Made by a program: the position numbers and the translations under genes. 64,000 bases of DNA from Gnetum montanum (lineage: Eukaryota; Streptophyta; Gnetopsida; Gnetales; Gnetaceae): contig MNCI01004927.1 in NCBI GenBank assembly GCA_015680685.1, positions 875,491 to 939,490 on the forward strand, read 5' to 3'. The notes beneath the pieces were generated by a model, which saw only the letters and a list, made by a program, of their open reading frames with translations, made no database searches and had not been told where the DNA came from. Below are positions 22,770 through 33,148 of the stretch, piece after piece (the first letter of the stretch is position 1; each line of letters opens with the position of its first letter).

Positions 22770-25046
22770 TCACACGGGACCAATTTTTAGTAAGGTTGTT
22801 ACCAAAGTTAGGTTATACCTTATTGCTTGCCTTAATAGATTTACTTTATTTTCGTGTGATGTTAATTATCGGAAGAACATGTCCTCGAAAGATTATAGTG
22901 TTGAGTCCTCTTTGCTTAGGTGGTTTCCAAATTTAATTTTCTGGTATAGCTAAGGGGATGAAATTGTTTTTGACACATTCTATTCTTAATTCTACAACTA
23001 ATTACCCTTAAAGATGTCCTTTGGACGATGATGAATTTAAAAAAATTTCAAAAAATTTATGCTCTGTTCGGCATGTGCCCCTCCCCCATGACTAAGCTGA
23101 ACACTCTAGGTTCAAGTAGGTTCTGACGGAATGAAAATCGGAGTACCAGCGAGCGAGATATAGGTATAAAAGCAAGGTCTAACAATTGCAAGTCATAGAG
23201 AAAAAATTCGAAAAAAGTTCCTCGCGTGAATAGTGGAAAATGATGGTAAGTGTTGTGGGGGGGTCACGTATATATATTGTCATCAAAGTTAGGGCACTTA
23301 GAGAGAATGTACCAAATTTTTAATATATATATATATTTTTGAAATTAAACGATGTAAACTAAGGACATTTNNNNNNNNNNNNNNNNNNNNNNNNNNNNNN
23401 NNNNNNNNNNNNNNNNNNNNNNNNNNNNNNNNNNNNNNNNNNNNNNNNNNNNNNNNNNNNNNNNNNNNNNNNNNNNNNNNNNNNNNNNNNNNNNNNNNNN
23501 NNNNNNNNNNNNNNNNNNNNNNNNNNNNNNNNNNNNNNNNNNNNNNNNNNNNNNNNNNNNNNNNNNNNNNNNNNNNNNNNNNNNNNNNNNNNNNNNNNNN
23601 NNNNNNNNNNNNNNNNNNNNNNNNNNNNNNNNNNNNNNNNNNNNNNNNNNNNNNNNNNNNNNNNNNNNNNNNNNNNNNNNNNNNNNNNNNNNNNNNNNNN
23701 NNNNNNNNNNNNNNNNNNNNNNNNNNNNNNNNNNNNNNNNNNNNNNNNNNNNNNNNNNNNNNNNNNNNNNNNNNNNNNNNNNNNNNNNNNNNNNNNNNNN
23801 NNNNNNNNNNNNNNNNNNNNNNNNNNNNNNNNNNNNNNNNNNNNNNNNNNNNNNNNNNNNNNNNNNNNNNNNNNNNNNNNNNNNNNNNNNNNNNNNNNNN
23901 NNNNNNNNNNNNNNNNNNNNNNNNNNNNNNNNNNNNNNNNNNNNNNNNNNNNNNNNNNNNNNNNNNNNNNNNNNNNNNNNNNNNNNNNNNNNNNNNNNNN
24001 NNNNNNNNNNNNNNNNNNNNNNNNNNNNNNNNNNNNNNNNNNNNNNNNNNNNNNNNNNNNNNNNNNNNNNNNNNNNNNNNNNNNNNNNNNNNNNNNNNNN
24101 NNNNNNNNNNNNNNNNNNNNNNNNNNNNNNNNNNNNNNNNNNNNNNNNNNNNNNNNNNNNNNNNNNNNNNNNNNNNNNNNNNNNNNNNNNNNNNNNNNNN
24201 NNNNNAAAGAGAATCCACAAGTCCCCTTGATGTCACACCCTAATCATTCCCTCTTGTTCCATCCTTCTTCATTCTAGGTACAATAACAAAAAATTAATTT
24301 TAATTTTTAAGAAGTTCAAGAATATCACTGTACCCTCGAATATAACCTCTTATTTGTAGAATGGATGAGTGGGTGTAATGGGCTCACTGTTCCAAATAAT
24401 TGATCGCTCATGACTTAATAACATGGAACACACCTCAACCAACGATCCACATGATTGTTTTATTCATAGACGAGACTACTTACAAAAACATAAAAAGACA
24501 AAAATACAAAAAGATAAAAAGATAAAAAAAAAGTTGAAAAATGAAAAACTGGAAAACAAAAAGTTGTAAAATTAAAGAACATGAAAAATATTTATTAATC
24601 CTACTTGTTATTAGAATGGGGGATATCCCTCATAGCTAAACGGTTGAGGATAGCAAGGATTAATAATTGACGGCGGGGATCCTTGCATGTTGGAAGTATT
24701 CTGGCTAGGTCATATTTACCCCATCGGGTTTCACACACTTGATTATAAGAAGCATAGTGGGGCAATTTGTGCGATGTAGTTCCTGGATAATAAGTTGACC
24801 CACTATGATGTTGGTGACCGTTAGATGGTATGCAAGGATCAGGATGTTGCCTTCCATGACTGTGTTCATTGGGCCATATGGTTGTTGGAGTGTTAGTTGG
24901 TGGCCTTGATGAAGTTACATGAGGCGTTGGGTTCGAAGATAAGGGTGCACACAGTGTGGGACTTGTGCTAAGTTGGAGGATGTAATGGCCTCAAAATTGT
25001 GTTGTCCCTTCTTACAATCATGTTTAAAGAAGGGGCGCTTTTGATG
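22770..25046 (-). other. Non-coding interior of element C, including the 835-N gap
   Basis: Apart from the N run at 23371-24205, both flanks (22770-23370 and 24206-25046) carry no convincing reading frame. Bases 24480-24600 are A-rich with repeated AAAAAGATAAAAAG-type phrases. Bases 24640-24960 read Gly/Pro-like codons on the minus strand and could be the C-terminal end of gag. Confidence 0.5.
23371..24205. other. Assembly gap (835 N)
   Basis: Run of N inside element C. Apparent open frames through this region consist of undetermined residues and carry no information. Confidence 0.99.
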
Positions 25047-26278
25047 TCAAGGAGCCTTTTCACAACTGTTGATAGTAGCAACACAAGTGGTGTTCGCGGA
25101 TTGTTGCTGTGGTGCAGATACCTTAGGAACAGTTGGTGGTGATGTAGAAGGAGGGAAAGGATGAGAATGTTGAAAATTAGGAGGAGTATAAGGTGCACAA
25201 GGTGGTGGTTGTGTTGAAGGCATGGGTTGATAGTATTGAGGAGAATGGTACTGTGGTGAGATAAAGTATGTTGGCCTAGTTGGAGAAATAGGATGTTGAA
25301 TGTGATAAGCATTTGGATTCGGGTGATATGAAGGGTGTCCCCAGTCTAATGGTGGTCTCCCCCATGACTGGGATTGTTGCCACTGTGATCGAACACAATA
25401 TCTTTGTACGAACTCTGGATGTAGCATGTTTCCCCAATGCTCATGTAAGTGTAACAATATTGGGCATTGGCCCTTGGGGTGATCGTACAGGCATATGTTG
25501 CATTCATACATATAATTGGCAGTTGAGCTCTTATTTTCCTTATCCCTTCTTTCCGATTGTCTACTATTTCGTCTTGCTTCTTGGGTTGTCAAAACTCTAT
25601 CTCCCATGATGTTGATAAATTCTCCACACTTTTGATACGTCCATTCCAACATCTTATTGATCTTTGCCTCGACTTCTTCTAATGATTGTTGCATTGGCAA
25701 AGATGGTTCTTTCTCCTTGTGATAGGTTGATTTCTCCTTTTTATGATCATGGACCTTTGTTAAGTTGAGATTTTTGTCCTGTTGATATTTTTCAACACTC
25801 TCCCATCTAGCTAATTCTCCTTCTTCTTGTGCTACCTGCTTAATAAGCTCTTGGATTTGATGGGTTCGTAGTTCGTATAGTTGACCTTGGGCATACATTC
25901 CTAAGGTCTCTCTGGTTGCATCACNATTGAATTTGGTTTTAACGATCTATACCATACTTTTGCTTGGTCAATGAGTGTCATGAGAAAGAACTTAATTTTT
26001 TGCCACCCATTATCAATGTTATTCCATGTGCAGGCATCGTAGAAGGCTTGTACATGTTGATGTGGATCTAAGTCATAGCCTCCTGAAAAAGTAGGGAAGT
26101 TGTTTAAATCGAGCCTGGGTAGACGGCTCTCTTTACGATGCCTATGTGAGATTCGAACAACCGTTTGTATTTGCATTAAGCTTGTAGTGGCTAGTAGGAG
26201 TTCATCGTCATCCTGTAAGTTATGCTTTCGTGTGTTGGGATGACGTTGCTTTCGTTCATGTTTGTTAGAAACCCCCAC
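25047..26278 (-). pseudogene. gag: gag, element C
   Basis: Minus strand from MGVSNKHERKQ at 26278. Capsid-like segment LDLNNFPTFSGGYDLDPHQH (about 26050-26110) and AKVWYRSLKPNS end at a single N (25925). On the far side, ETLGMYAQGQLYELRTHQIQ (about 25850-25910) corresponds to a point about 75 codons further along in element B, so sequence is missing at the N. Then come EEGELARWESVEKYQQD, a Lys/Glu-rich helix, zinc knuckle CNICLYDHPKGQC (about 25465-25505, CX2CX3HX4C) and a Pro/His/Tyr-rich tail. The 25047-25898 block is open for 283 codons, the least decayed gag in the window. Confidence 0.85.
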
Positions 26279-26504
26279 TTTAGGTTATGTACTCCAATCT
26301 TCATTTTCATATAGTTCGTTGGTTCTCCAATGAACTTCCTCACTAAGTGTGGCATTGTTATAGTCTTGTAGGAGAGCCATTGTTGTGAAGTTGTGTGTGA
26401 ATTTATGTGTGACTTTTTATAATTATTATTTTCTGAAAGATATATCGTTAAGTCCTTTACAACGACCTTGTATGATATAACTAATCTAGATAACTAGCAC
26501 TGTT

Positions 26505-26524
26505 CCTAGCAACAGTGCCAATGA
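26505..26524 (-). promoter_or_regulatory. Degenerate primer binding site, element C
   Basis: Minus strand TTGGCACTGTTGCTAGGAAC follows the 5' LTR end after TCA. It aligns with TGGCGCCGTTGCCGGGGA with several changes, mostly transitions. Confidence 0.65.
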
Positions 26525-27346
26525 TGAGTGGCGAGGTACCCCTACATTCAACCATATGAATATGAGCATTTTCACACGTGATTCGGTCGAACTCCGCAGA
26601 TGGACTAGTTGTGGCACCTAGACAGTTAGCCTTAGGTCGCAATTTGCTGTCTTCTCACCTGGACTAGTATTATATTTGTCACATATGGTTTAGTCTAGAG
26701 TGAGGTGTATGATGTGGTTCCTAATCTAATGCTACTCCTGAAGGCAATGGAAAGTAATATTAACTACTCTAGGGGAGAGATGGTAAGAGAATCTAATCTA
26801 GCCTAAGTGTGAGGAGCATCCGTTCCTTGATTATCCATACACATCTTGGACTTCATGCACAACTACCACTAGGATTACTAAGCGCAGATCCTAGGTACAC
26901 TACTGGGTTACCAAGTAGTCACACTTAAATGCTCGTAATCAAGTCGTACTCATTCCATGTTACTAGGAGATAAGGGTGAGAGAGTATTAACTAGGAAAGT
27001 AGTAAATAACAATTAATTAAATAATTAAACTAAGTGAATTCTGCAATGATGAAGTAATCTCGATCTTTATTTCTGGTCATGTGCGTGTCCAAGTATGTCA
27101 CACTTAAATAAAGGATTGTGTACAATTACATTCACCACACTGCGGGTGTACACTGGAAAATAATTCTATCTCTGGAGGGATAAAACTGCTAGAGTTTCGC
27201 TAAGGGCCTAAATCTAGGTTCTAAAACAAGGAAAGCTGCCTCTTATTTATAGAAATTGAGGTAGGCTGCGATATTGTAGCCCATGCGATATCATGGTTGT
27301 GATATCACAGCAGTGATATCATAGCCAGCAAATTCATGACTCATCA
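26525..27346 (-). repeat. 5' LTR of element C
   Basis: 822 bp, minus strand TGATGAGTCATGAATTTGCT to CGCCACTCA. It keeps the U5 block (about 26592-26901) absent from the 3' LTR but has a shorter GATATC array (27265-27335). TATA on the minus strand is TTCTATAAATAAGAGG (about 27238-27253). Confidence 0.9.
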
Positions 27347-27351
27347 CTAAG
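27347..27351. repeat. Target site duplication of element C, right (CTAAG)
   Basis: Second copy of CTAAG. Element B coding sequence resumes directly after it. Confidence 0.9.
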
Positions 27352-27452
27352 CTTGCTCCTCAACAAGAAAGAGAGACTGATGAAGGTAATAAATAAATGG
27401 TCAAAAGCCTTCGCTTGGTCATATCCCAAATTAACTAGAATAGATCCTAGGA

Positions 27453-28440
27453 TATGCCAACATAGGATTTACACTGACCCCTCCATGAAGCCTCGGAGAC
27501 AATCGTAGAGGTGCTTGAACCTAAAGTTGAAGCAAGTAGTTAAGGAAGAAATCAAACAACTTCTCAAGGTTGGGTTCATATACCCAATTGCTGATAGCGA
27601 ATGGGTTAGCCCCTTAGTTATTGTGCCTAAAAAGGGAGGCAAATGGAGGGTGTGCATAGATTTTAGGCTACTAAATATGGCAACATTCAAAGATCACTTT
27701 CCATTGCCATTTGTCAACCAAGTCTTAGAAACCATCGTAGGGCATCACTATTACAATTTTTTGGATGGATATAGCGGATATAACCAAATACAAATAGCCT
27801 CAAAAGACCAAGCCAAGACTACATTCACTAGTCCTTGGGAACGTTTACATACAAAAAGATTCCGTTTGGCTTGTGCAATGCCCCTGCAACATTTCAACGA
27901 CTAGTTCTAAGCATATTCTAGTAGTAGATAGGGAATGACGTGGAGGTCTTTATGGACAACTTCTCCACTTATGGAGAAAAATTTGATTAAACCTTGGACC
28001 GGTTAGAGCAAGTGTTAAAAAGATGTGTAGAAACCAATTTGAGGCTTAACTGGCAAAAAAGCCATTTGATGGTCCAAGAAGGTGTAGTAATAGGGCACAA
28101 AATCGCACACACAGGGATAGAGGTAGACCCCGAGAAAATCAAAGGTATCCAAGGAATTACCTATCAATCAGAAACTGTCAAAGATATTCGATCATTCCTT
28201 GGACACACTGGCTACTATAGGAGATTTATTGAGAACTTTTCAAAGGTTGCTAAACCATTGGTGGAATTACCGAAAAAGGACGTACCTTTTAAATGGACTA
28301 GGAAATGCAAACTCACTTTCCAAACNAACGTACCTTTTAAATGGACTAGGAAATGCAAACTCACTTTCCAAACTTTAAAGCAGAAGCTAGTAAAAAAACC
28401 ATTCTACAAGTTCCTGACTGGTCCAAACCATTCCATATCA
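27453..28440 (+). pseudogene. pol: Reverse transcriptase, element B
   Basis: Long open stretch 27515-27904 with GFIYPIADSEWVSPLVIVPK, WRVCIDFRLLNMATFKDHFP, and FLDGYSGYNQIQIASKDQ. After a frameshift the catalytic box reads VFMDNFSTYG (27947-27976), so the second aspartate of the usual M-D-D is asparagine. Next is LRLNWQKSHLMVQEGVVIGH and the thumb segment SFLGHTGYYRRFIENFSKVA (28190-28250). A 45-bp duplication around the single N at 28326 is an assembly artefact. The D-to-N change should abolish polymerase activity. Confidence 0.85.
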
Positions 28441-28898
28441 TGATTGACACTTCCAACTATGCCTTAGGAGCTGTACTTACATAGTTAGATGACTAGAAAC
28501 ATCCTTATTACATCCACTATGCAAGTAGAAGTATTGTTGGTGGACAACTTAACTACACTACAATAGAGAAAGAATTAATGGCTGTAGTGTTTGCACTAGA
28601 AAAATTTAGGCACTATGTCTTGGGCTATAAGGTATTTGTACACATAGATCATAGTGCAATAAGGTTCCTAATGAATAAGCCAATGGTAAGCTCTCGCATC
28701 ATACGATGGCTTGTAATCTTACAAGAGTTTGATCTTATGATGATCGATTGTAAAGGCACTAAGAACATAGTTTCTGATCATTTATCTTGGTTGGGATGGG
28801 ACAACAAAGAGGATGAGTATCCAATTTTTGATTATTTCTCAGATGAAATGTTCTTTGCAGGTGTAGTGAATAATCAATCACCCATAGAGACAAACTAG
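28441..28898 (+). pseudogene. RNase H, element B
   Basis: Reads IDTSNYALGAVLT with the first catalytic aspartate, then ASRSIVGGQLNYTTIEKELM, with the T-T-I-E-K-E signature intact, and VFVHIDHSAIRFL (catalytic aspartate in HIDH). It ends DHLSWLGWDN. Stops occur at about 28482, 28492 and 28495; 28578-28898 is open. In the element this domain removes RNA from the RNA/DNA hybrid. Confidence 0.8.
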
Positions 28899-28939
28899 TA
28901 CAATAGCATTCTTACATATCTCCTCACCCAACAAATACC

Positions 28940-30130
28940 ATAAGAGTTAAACCTTAAGAAGAAACAAAAGTTTCTTCACTGAGCCAAGTACTTTATGGAA
29001 ATCAATGGGCAACTTTACAAAGTGTGTCCTAATGGCTTGGTTCGATGGTGTGTTCCCGATATAGATCAACTGTGAGTTCTCCAAGATGCTCATGAGGGTC
29101 CTTGTCAGGGTCAGTACACTGGGAGATGAATGGCCATCAAGATCTTGCTTGTAAGATATTATTGGCCTACATTGTTTCAGGACACCCATCATTTCGTCCA
29201 ATCTTGTGAGCATTGTCAATGTGATGGGGGAATGACTGCTAGAATGGAGGGTCCGCAACAATGGATCCAACCTTTAGAACCCTTCGACATTTGGGGAATT
29301 GATTTTATGGGGCCAATGACACCAATGTCTAGTGGAAAAGCTTATATTATTGTTGCCATTGATTACCTTACAAAATGGGCTGAAGTAGTTGCTATTAAGG
29401 ATTGTACATCATCTACAACTATATGATTTGTTCAAAAACAAATCATAAATAGGTTTGGTGTGCCGCATGCACTTATTTTAGACAATGGTACACACTTCAC
29501 AGGTGCAACTTTTCAAAAATTAATGCAATGGTTGGGGGTCGAACACAAATTGATAACACCATACCACCCCCAAGCGAACAATCAAGCAAAGGTCATCAAT
29601 AGGGAGATTATGAAAATATTGACAAGAATTATTAGCAAGTATAGGCGAGATTGGAGCACTAAACTGAATGATGCTCTTTGGGCATATCGCTCCATATGGA
29701 AACTCCCTATAGGCTAGTCTTTTCTATGAGTTAGTGTACGGAAAGTTACCAATGCTTCCCATTCAAATTGAGCTCCGTACACAACATGTGACCTCAACCT
29801 TGACCTTGATCTAGCACAGAAATAACAGTTAGTAGCCCTTAACTTGCTAGATGAAAATCGACTAGCTGCCCTGTCATCTAATGAATTGCATAAGGCATTC
29901 AATAAACAATGTCATGATCTAAGAATTAGAAAAGTTAAATATCAACCAGGAGATAAGGATCTCTACTAGAATCCCACACATGTGCCACAACGTACTAAAT
30001 TTCAAACACTGTGAAAAGGACCTTATATTATTTATGCAACTTTTCCTTTAGGGGCCATGACAATATACATACTTGAGAGCCCGACCAAGAAACTGTTGGT
30101 CAACGTGCAATAAACCAAACCTTTCCATGA
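28940..30130 (+). pseudogene. Integrase, element B
   Basis: Zinc-finger part: DAHEGPCQGQYTGR, YYWPTLFQDTHHFVQSCEHC. Core: PFDIWGIDFMGPM (first catalytic D), ALILDNGTHFTGATFQKLMQ (second D), and HPQANNQAKVINREIMK, where the third catalytic residue, normally E in N-G-Q-A-E, is lysine. The C-terminal part (29760-30130) has GDKDLY and KGPYIIYA. No chromodomain is apparent. With E to K in the DDE triad the enzyme would be inactive. Several stops and a frameshift near 29110 and 29717. Confidence 0.85.
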
Positions 30131-32079
30131 GCTTAGGATAGCCAGTACACATGCTACCTCTATTAGTGGACAACCCTGATCACTATTTCGGATCTCCTCC
30201 TTCCAACTTAGTCGTGGGGCAGATGGCCACCTATGCTAACCATTCTAGGCCCTCAGTTCTTTTAGAATTTTTTTTCACACATTTTTCCAACTTTTCTTAT
30301 TTTTGTTTTACACCATCATTCATATTTTTACTATTTCTTTGTTTACTTGATTTACTTTTATTCGTCATCCAATAAGTGCTCATGATGGTGGGTTGAATTA
30401 TGATGCTGATATTAGGGTATGGTTCTTTTGGTAAAACAGGCAATGAGTCCACACCATCCACTCATCCATTCAACTCTATTGTCTCCTTTGGCTTGGAACT
30501 GTATAGTCCCTTTTTTCTAAGCAAACTTGTTAATAAATTGGTGGCTAGGTATTTTTCAAACCAAGGAAATACTTAAAGGATGAAAAGGGTATGACTTCAA
30601 AAGGATTCGATGCATTTGTGTTGGCCATTCTCTTGGGTGCTTGGATGCTTTTTCTTGGGTTTTCCACATTTCTGCCATCAATCAAATATCAGGAAGCTAA
30701 GTAAATAAAAATAAGTCTTTGCATGGTGTGGTTCTCATGCAAAAAAAGAGAGAGGAGAATTCGAAGCACACCCCTTAGACATAATAAAGAAATATGGGCT
30801 ACAAGCATTGGTTATGACATTAGAAAGACATGTTAGCCATGCCTGAAGGTTCCCTCTAACTAAGGCCCTTTCTCACTTCCTGCTTCTCCATATCGCTCTC
30901 CTTGGGATGGTGGTCACTCTTTGTGTAGGCATTCTTGTTGCTTCAAGAGGATGGATTGGCCAAGTGTATTAATGTGAGGTCACTGAATGTGGTTGGTTTG
31001 AGTCCAGATTTGCAATGAGTTCTACTCAGTCACATTAACCATAAAATACACTAGGGACTTTACACAACCTTTTTCTTGGGATTCCATTCCATTCTCTCCT
31101 CTCCATCTTTCTTCCCATTTTCCACCTCATTATTGATTTTATCATTAGTCCATCTCTGGGTTGATGCATTATTTTTTTTAGTGAATTCATGTGGGTAAGT
31201 TTTTAACTCTTGCTTTCAAATGACATTTCTAGAGCCTATGGACTCTTTGGTTTGTGGGTTTGTTAGGGCATAAAGGGCACGAGTTTACTTTGGGGAGGAT
31301 CCACTGGCATTCCTTTTTGGCGCAATTGTTAACTTCTTTTCCTTAAACATTTCCTGCAATCAATCATTTCTTGTTTCATCCCCATCCCTGACACCCATAT
31401 TATTGGTGTTGTCGTTGTTATTTTTCCCATCTTTCTTGATCCTCATATTTTTCCATCTTATAGCTACTGGGGGTTTGCTCTTAGTTATGGGGGCCCTGGC
31501 ACAAATTTTTCAATTTTTTCCATTCTACTATTTGCCTAACCCCTACACCTTGGGTAGTCACCAGTGACAAATCTCTGAACCAATTTCTACCATAACCACA
31601 ACTCAGCCGATGCGCTTCATATTGAGGCAAGGTATAAACTGCATTGTGGTTTATCTCTTCTTGCTCATTTGTGACTATGTTGTGTGTGTAGATGGCGATC
31701 ATATAAACAATGGATTGGGCTTGGAGGAAGCACTCAGGATGGACCATAATTGCAGCGTTTATGAAAGGAGCAAGTTTGGTGGCGTGGCTATGGATAAACA
31801 ATGGAAGGCATAATCTTGGCATTGGTGGCAACACGCTTCAACTTCTTTCTCTCTCTTTTTATTCAAGCTGCCAAATAAAGGTTTGGATGTCATTTATGTA
31901 TGAGTGTTCACTACAATGGTCATGAACACTAATGTTCTAATATGTTTATTGATCTGTTCACTGGGCACGTTGAGTCTATCATCCCATTCCACTGTTAGTT
32001 GTCAATTAGTCAATAATCCCATACCTTTCCAATATTTTGTAAGGAACTCAAGGATGAGTTTTCATTCAGTCATGGGGAT
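30131..32079 (+). other. 3' non-coding region and PPT of element B
   Basis: About 1.9 kb with no supported ORF. Bases 31460-31490 (CTACTGGGGGTTTGCTCTTA, TATGGGGGCC) match the start of the 3' region at about 51722. The final 100 bp (GGATGAGTTTTCATTCAGTC then ATGGGGATA at 32071-32079) match the other elements and form the polypurine tract. Unlike 51716-55102, B lacks the long coiled-coil ORF here, as if about 2.7 kb were deleted. Confidence 0.65.
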
Positions 32080-32080
32080 A

Positions 32081-32561
32081 TGATGAACCACAATATTGGG
32101 GCTGCGATATCATATGCACGATATTGAAGCCTACCATGTGATGTCGGATACCCAATATCGAGACCTGCATCCTTGCCTATAAATAAGAGGTGGGTGCAGT
32201 GGTTTTGCATTAGATAGTTAGACCCTTAGCCGAACTCTTGCCTTTTCTCCCTCTCAGAGTTGGAATTATTTCTGCATGCCCGTAGTAGGAGTCATAAAGT
32301 AAACAGATCTTTATTTGAGCATTGTGTACCTGAGCACATCTTGTGTACGACAATAAAGATGAACTTTATGATAAACCTTGCAGCATCCAGAATAGATTAA
32401 TTAATGATAATTACTATTATTAAATGCTTTTGTAGTTAATTAATGCTCTCTCTCACCCTACAACTCTGTTAAGTAAATACACTCAGTACGATCACTTCAA
32501 GGATGCGTGTAACACTTGGTAACCCAGTAATGATTGGCATTTGGTAATCCTAGTAGTGTTG
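32081..32561 (+). repeat. 3' LTR of element B, truncated
   Basis: Starts TGATGAACCACAATATTGGG, with the same U3/TATA/R layout as the 5' LTR, and stops after TCCTAGTAGTGTTG, where the 5' LTR would continue for about 325 bp. Pararetroviral coat sequence begins at once with GCATGAAGG. The TTG at the joint occurs in both partners. Confidence 0.9.
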
Positions 32562-33148
32562 GCATGAAGGAACACTTAATAGAATGCCTTCCTCAAGCCT
32601 TTTTCAATAAGTATTTAGTTGAACTCAAGCGTCAAGATCTAAACTTAAAGGAAATGAGTTTTGTCACAATTAAGAAATTTCTTATCGATGTAAATAGGGA
32701 AATCTACTATGACCAACAGGCACAGAAACAAGTTAAAGATTTAAGTAGAAAATTAGGAAAGTCTTTATGTTTAGCAATATGTCTTGAGGATAAATTCCAA
32801 AAATCATCCTAATGTTGTCAATAATGAAGGCCTAGGAGATCATACCATCATCCGCAATGATAATGGAAATGAAAGTATCCTTTGGAACAATCATTAAAAA
32901 AATTTAGAGGTATGTTTAAATGTCGCAAGTTTAAGGCTCAATGAAAAGATGTTAAATGTTTTCTTTGTAAGGGGCCTCACTTTGCTACCAATTGCCCCTG
33001 CAAAGAACATTATCCTCATAAAGTCAATTTTATTGAATGTCAAAATACTTCTGAATAATTTTATAAGCTTGTCATTAATGAAGATGTCCCTTTTACAAAA
33101 GGCAACATCCTTATCGAATCCTTTGATTATTACGCTAATGGTAATATC
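32562..33148 (+). pseudogene. Pararetroviral coat-protein region, copy 2, first part
   Basis: Plus strand reads GMKEHLIECLPQAFFNKYLV, FLIDVNREIYYDQQAQKQ, then after frameshifts the knuckle CFLCKGPHFATNC (about 32960-33000, CX2CX3HX4C) and DVPFTKGNILIESFDYYANG. It aligns with minus-strand copy 1 at 10930-11516 and is slightly better preserved (about 90 codons open from 32561 to 32812). It is cut at 33148 by element D. Confidence 0.8.
33144..33148. repeat. Target site duplication of element D, left (ATATC)
   Basis: ATATC precedes the 5' LTR of D and is repeated at 51635-51639 after the 3' LTR. Viral sequence is continuous across the duplication when compared with copy 1 (…GGTAATATCAAT…). Confidence 0.92.

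Larger units (their letters stand above)
21239..27346 (-). mobile_element. Element C: non-autonomous Athila-like element nested in B
   Basis: Minus-strand element of 6108 bp including an 835-bp N gap. In its own orientation: 5' LTR (27346-26525), degenerate primer site, gag (26278-25047), a non-coding stretch and gap, a second ORF beginning MAPKRGQQ (22763), a PPT, then the 3' LTR (21843-21239). No RT, RNase H or integrase motif is visible, and the gap is too small for a full pol. The insertion splits B between protease and RT with a perfect CTAAG duplication. It would need enzymes supplied in trans by an autonomous relative. Confidence 0.9.
16881..32561 (+). mobile_element. Element B: Athila-like LTR retrotransposon inserted in pararetrovirus copy 2
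   Basis: The 5' LTR, primer site, gag, protease, RT, RNase H, integrase, non-coding 3' region, polypurine tract and truncated 3' LTR lie in order on the plus strand, interrupted by element C at 21239-27346. The left junction is clean in the virus movement/coat linker. The right junction is not: the last part of the 3' LTR and about 1.3 kb of viral sequence are missing, so no target duplication can be tested. No chromodomain was recognised after the integrase, in line with Athila. Confidence 0.9.

Noticed and set aside
23298-24236. Long apparent minus-strand open frames across the N run
   Set aside because: They consist almost entirely of undetermined residues; there is no sequence to support a gene.
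25313-25609. Plus-strand 98-codon frame opposite element C gag
   Set aside because: It lies wholly opposite the open gag frame with its zinc knuckle and has no recognisable motif.
32534-32560. Start codon for a fusion protein at the B LTR/virus junction
   Set aside because: The ATG comes from LTR sequence joined by chance to the viral frame; no evidence of a functional fusion.
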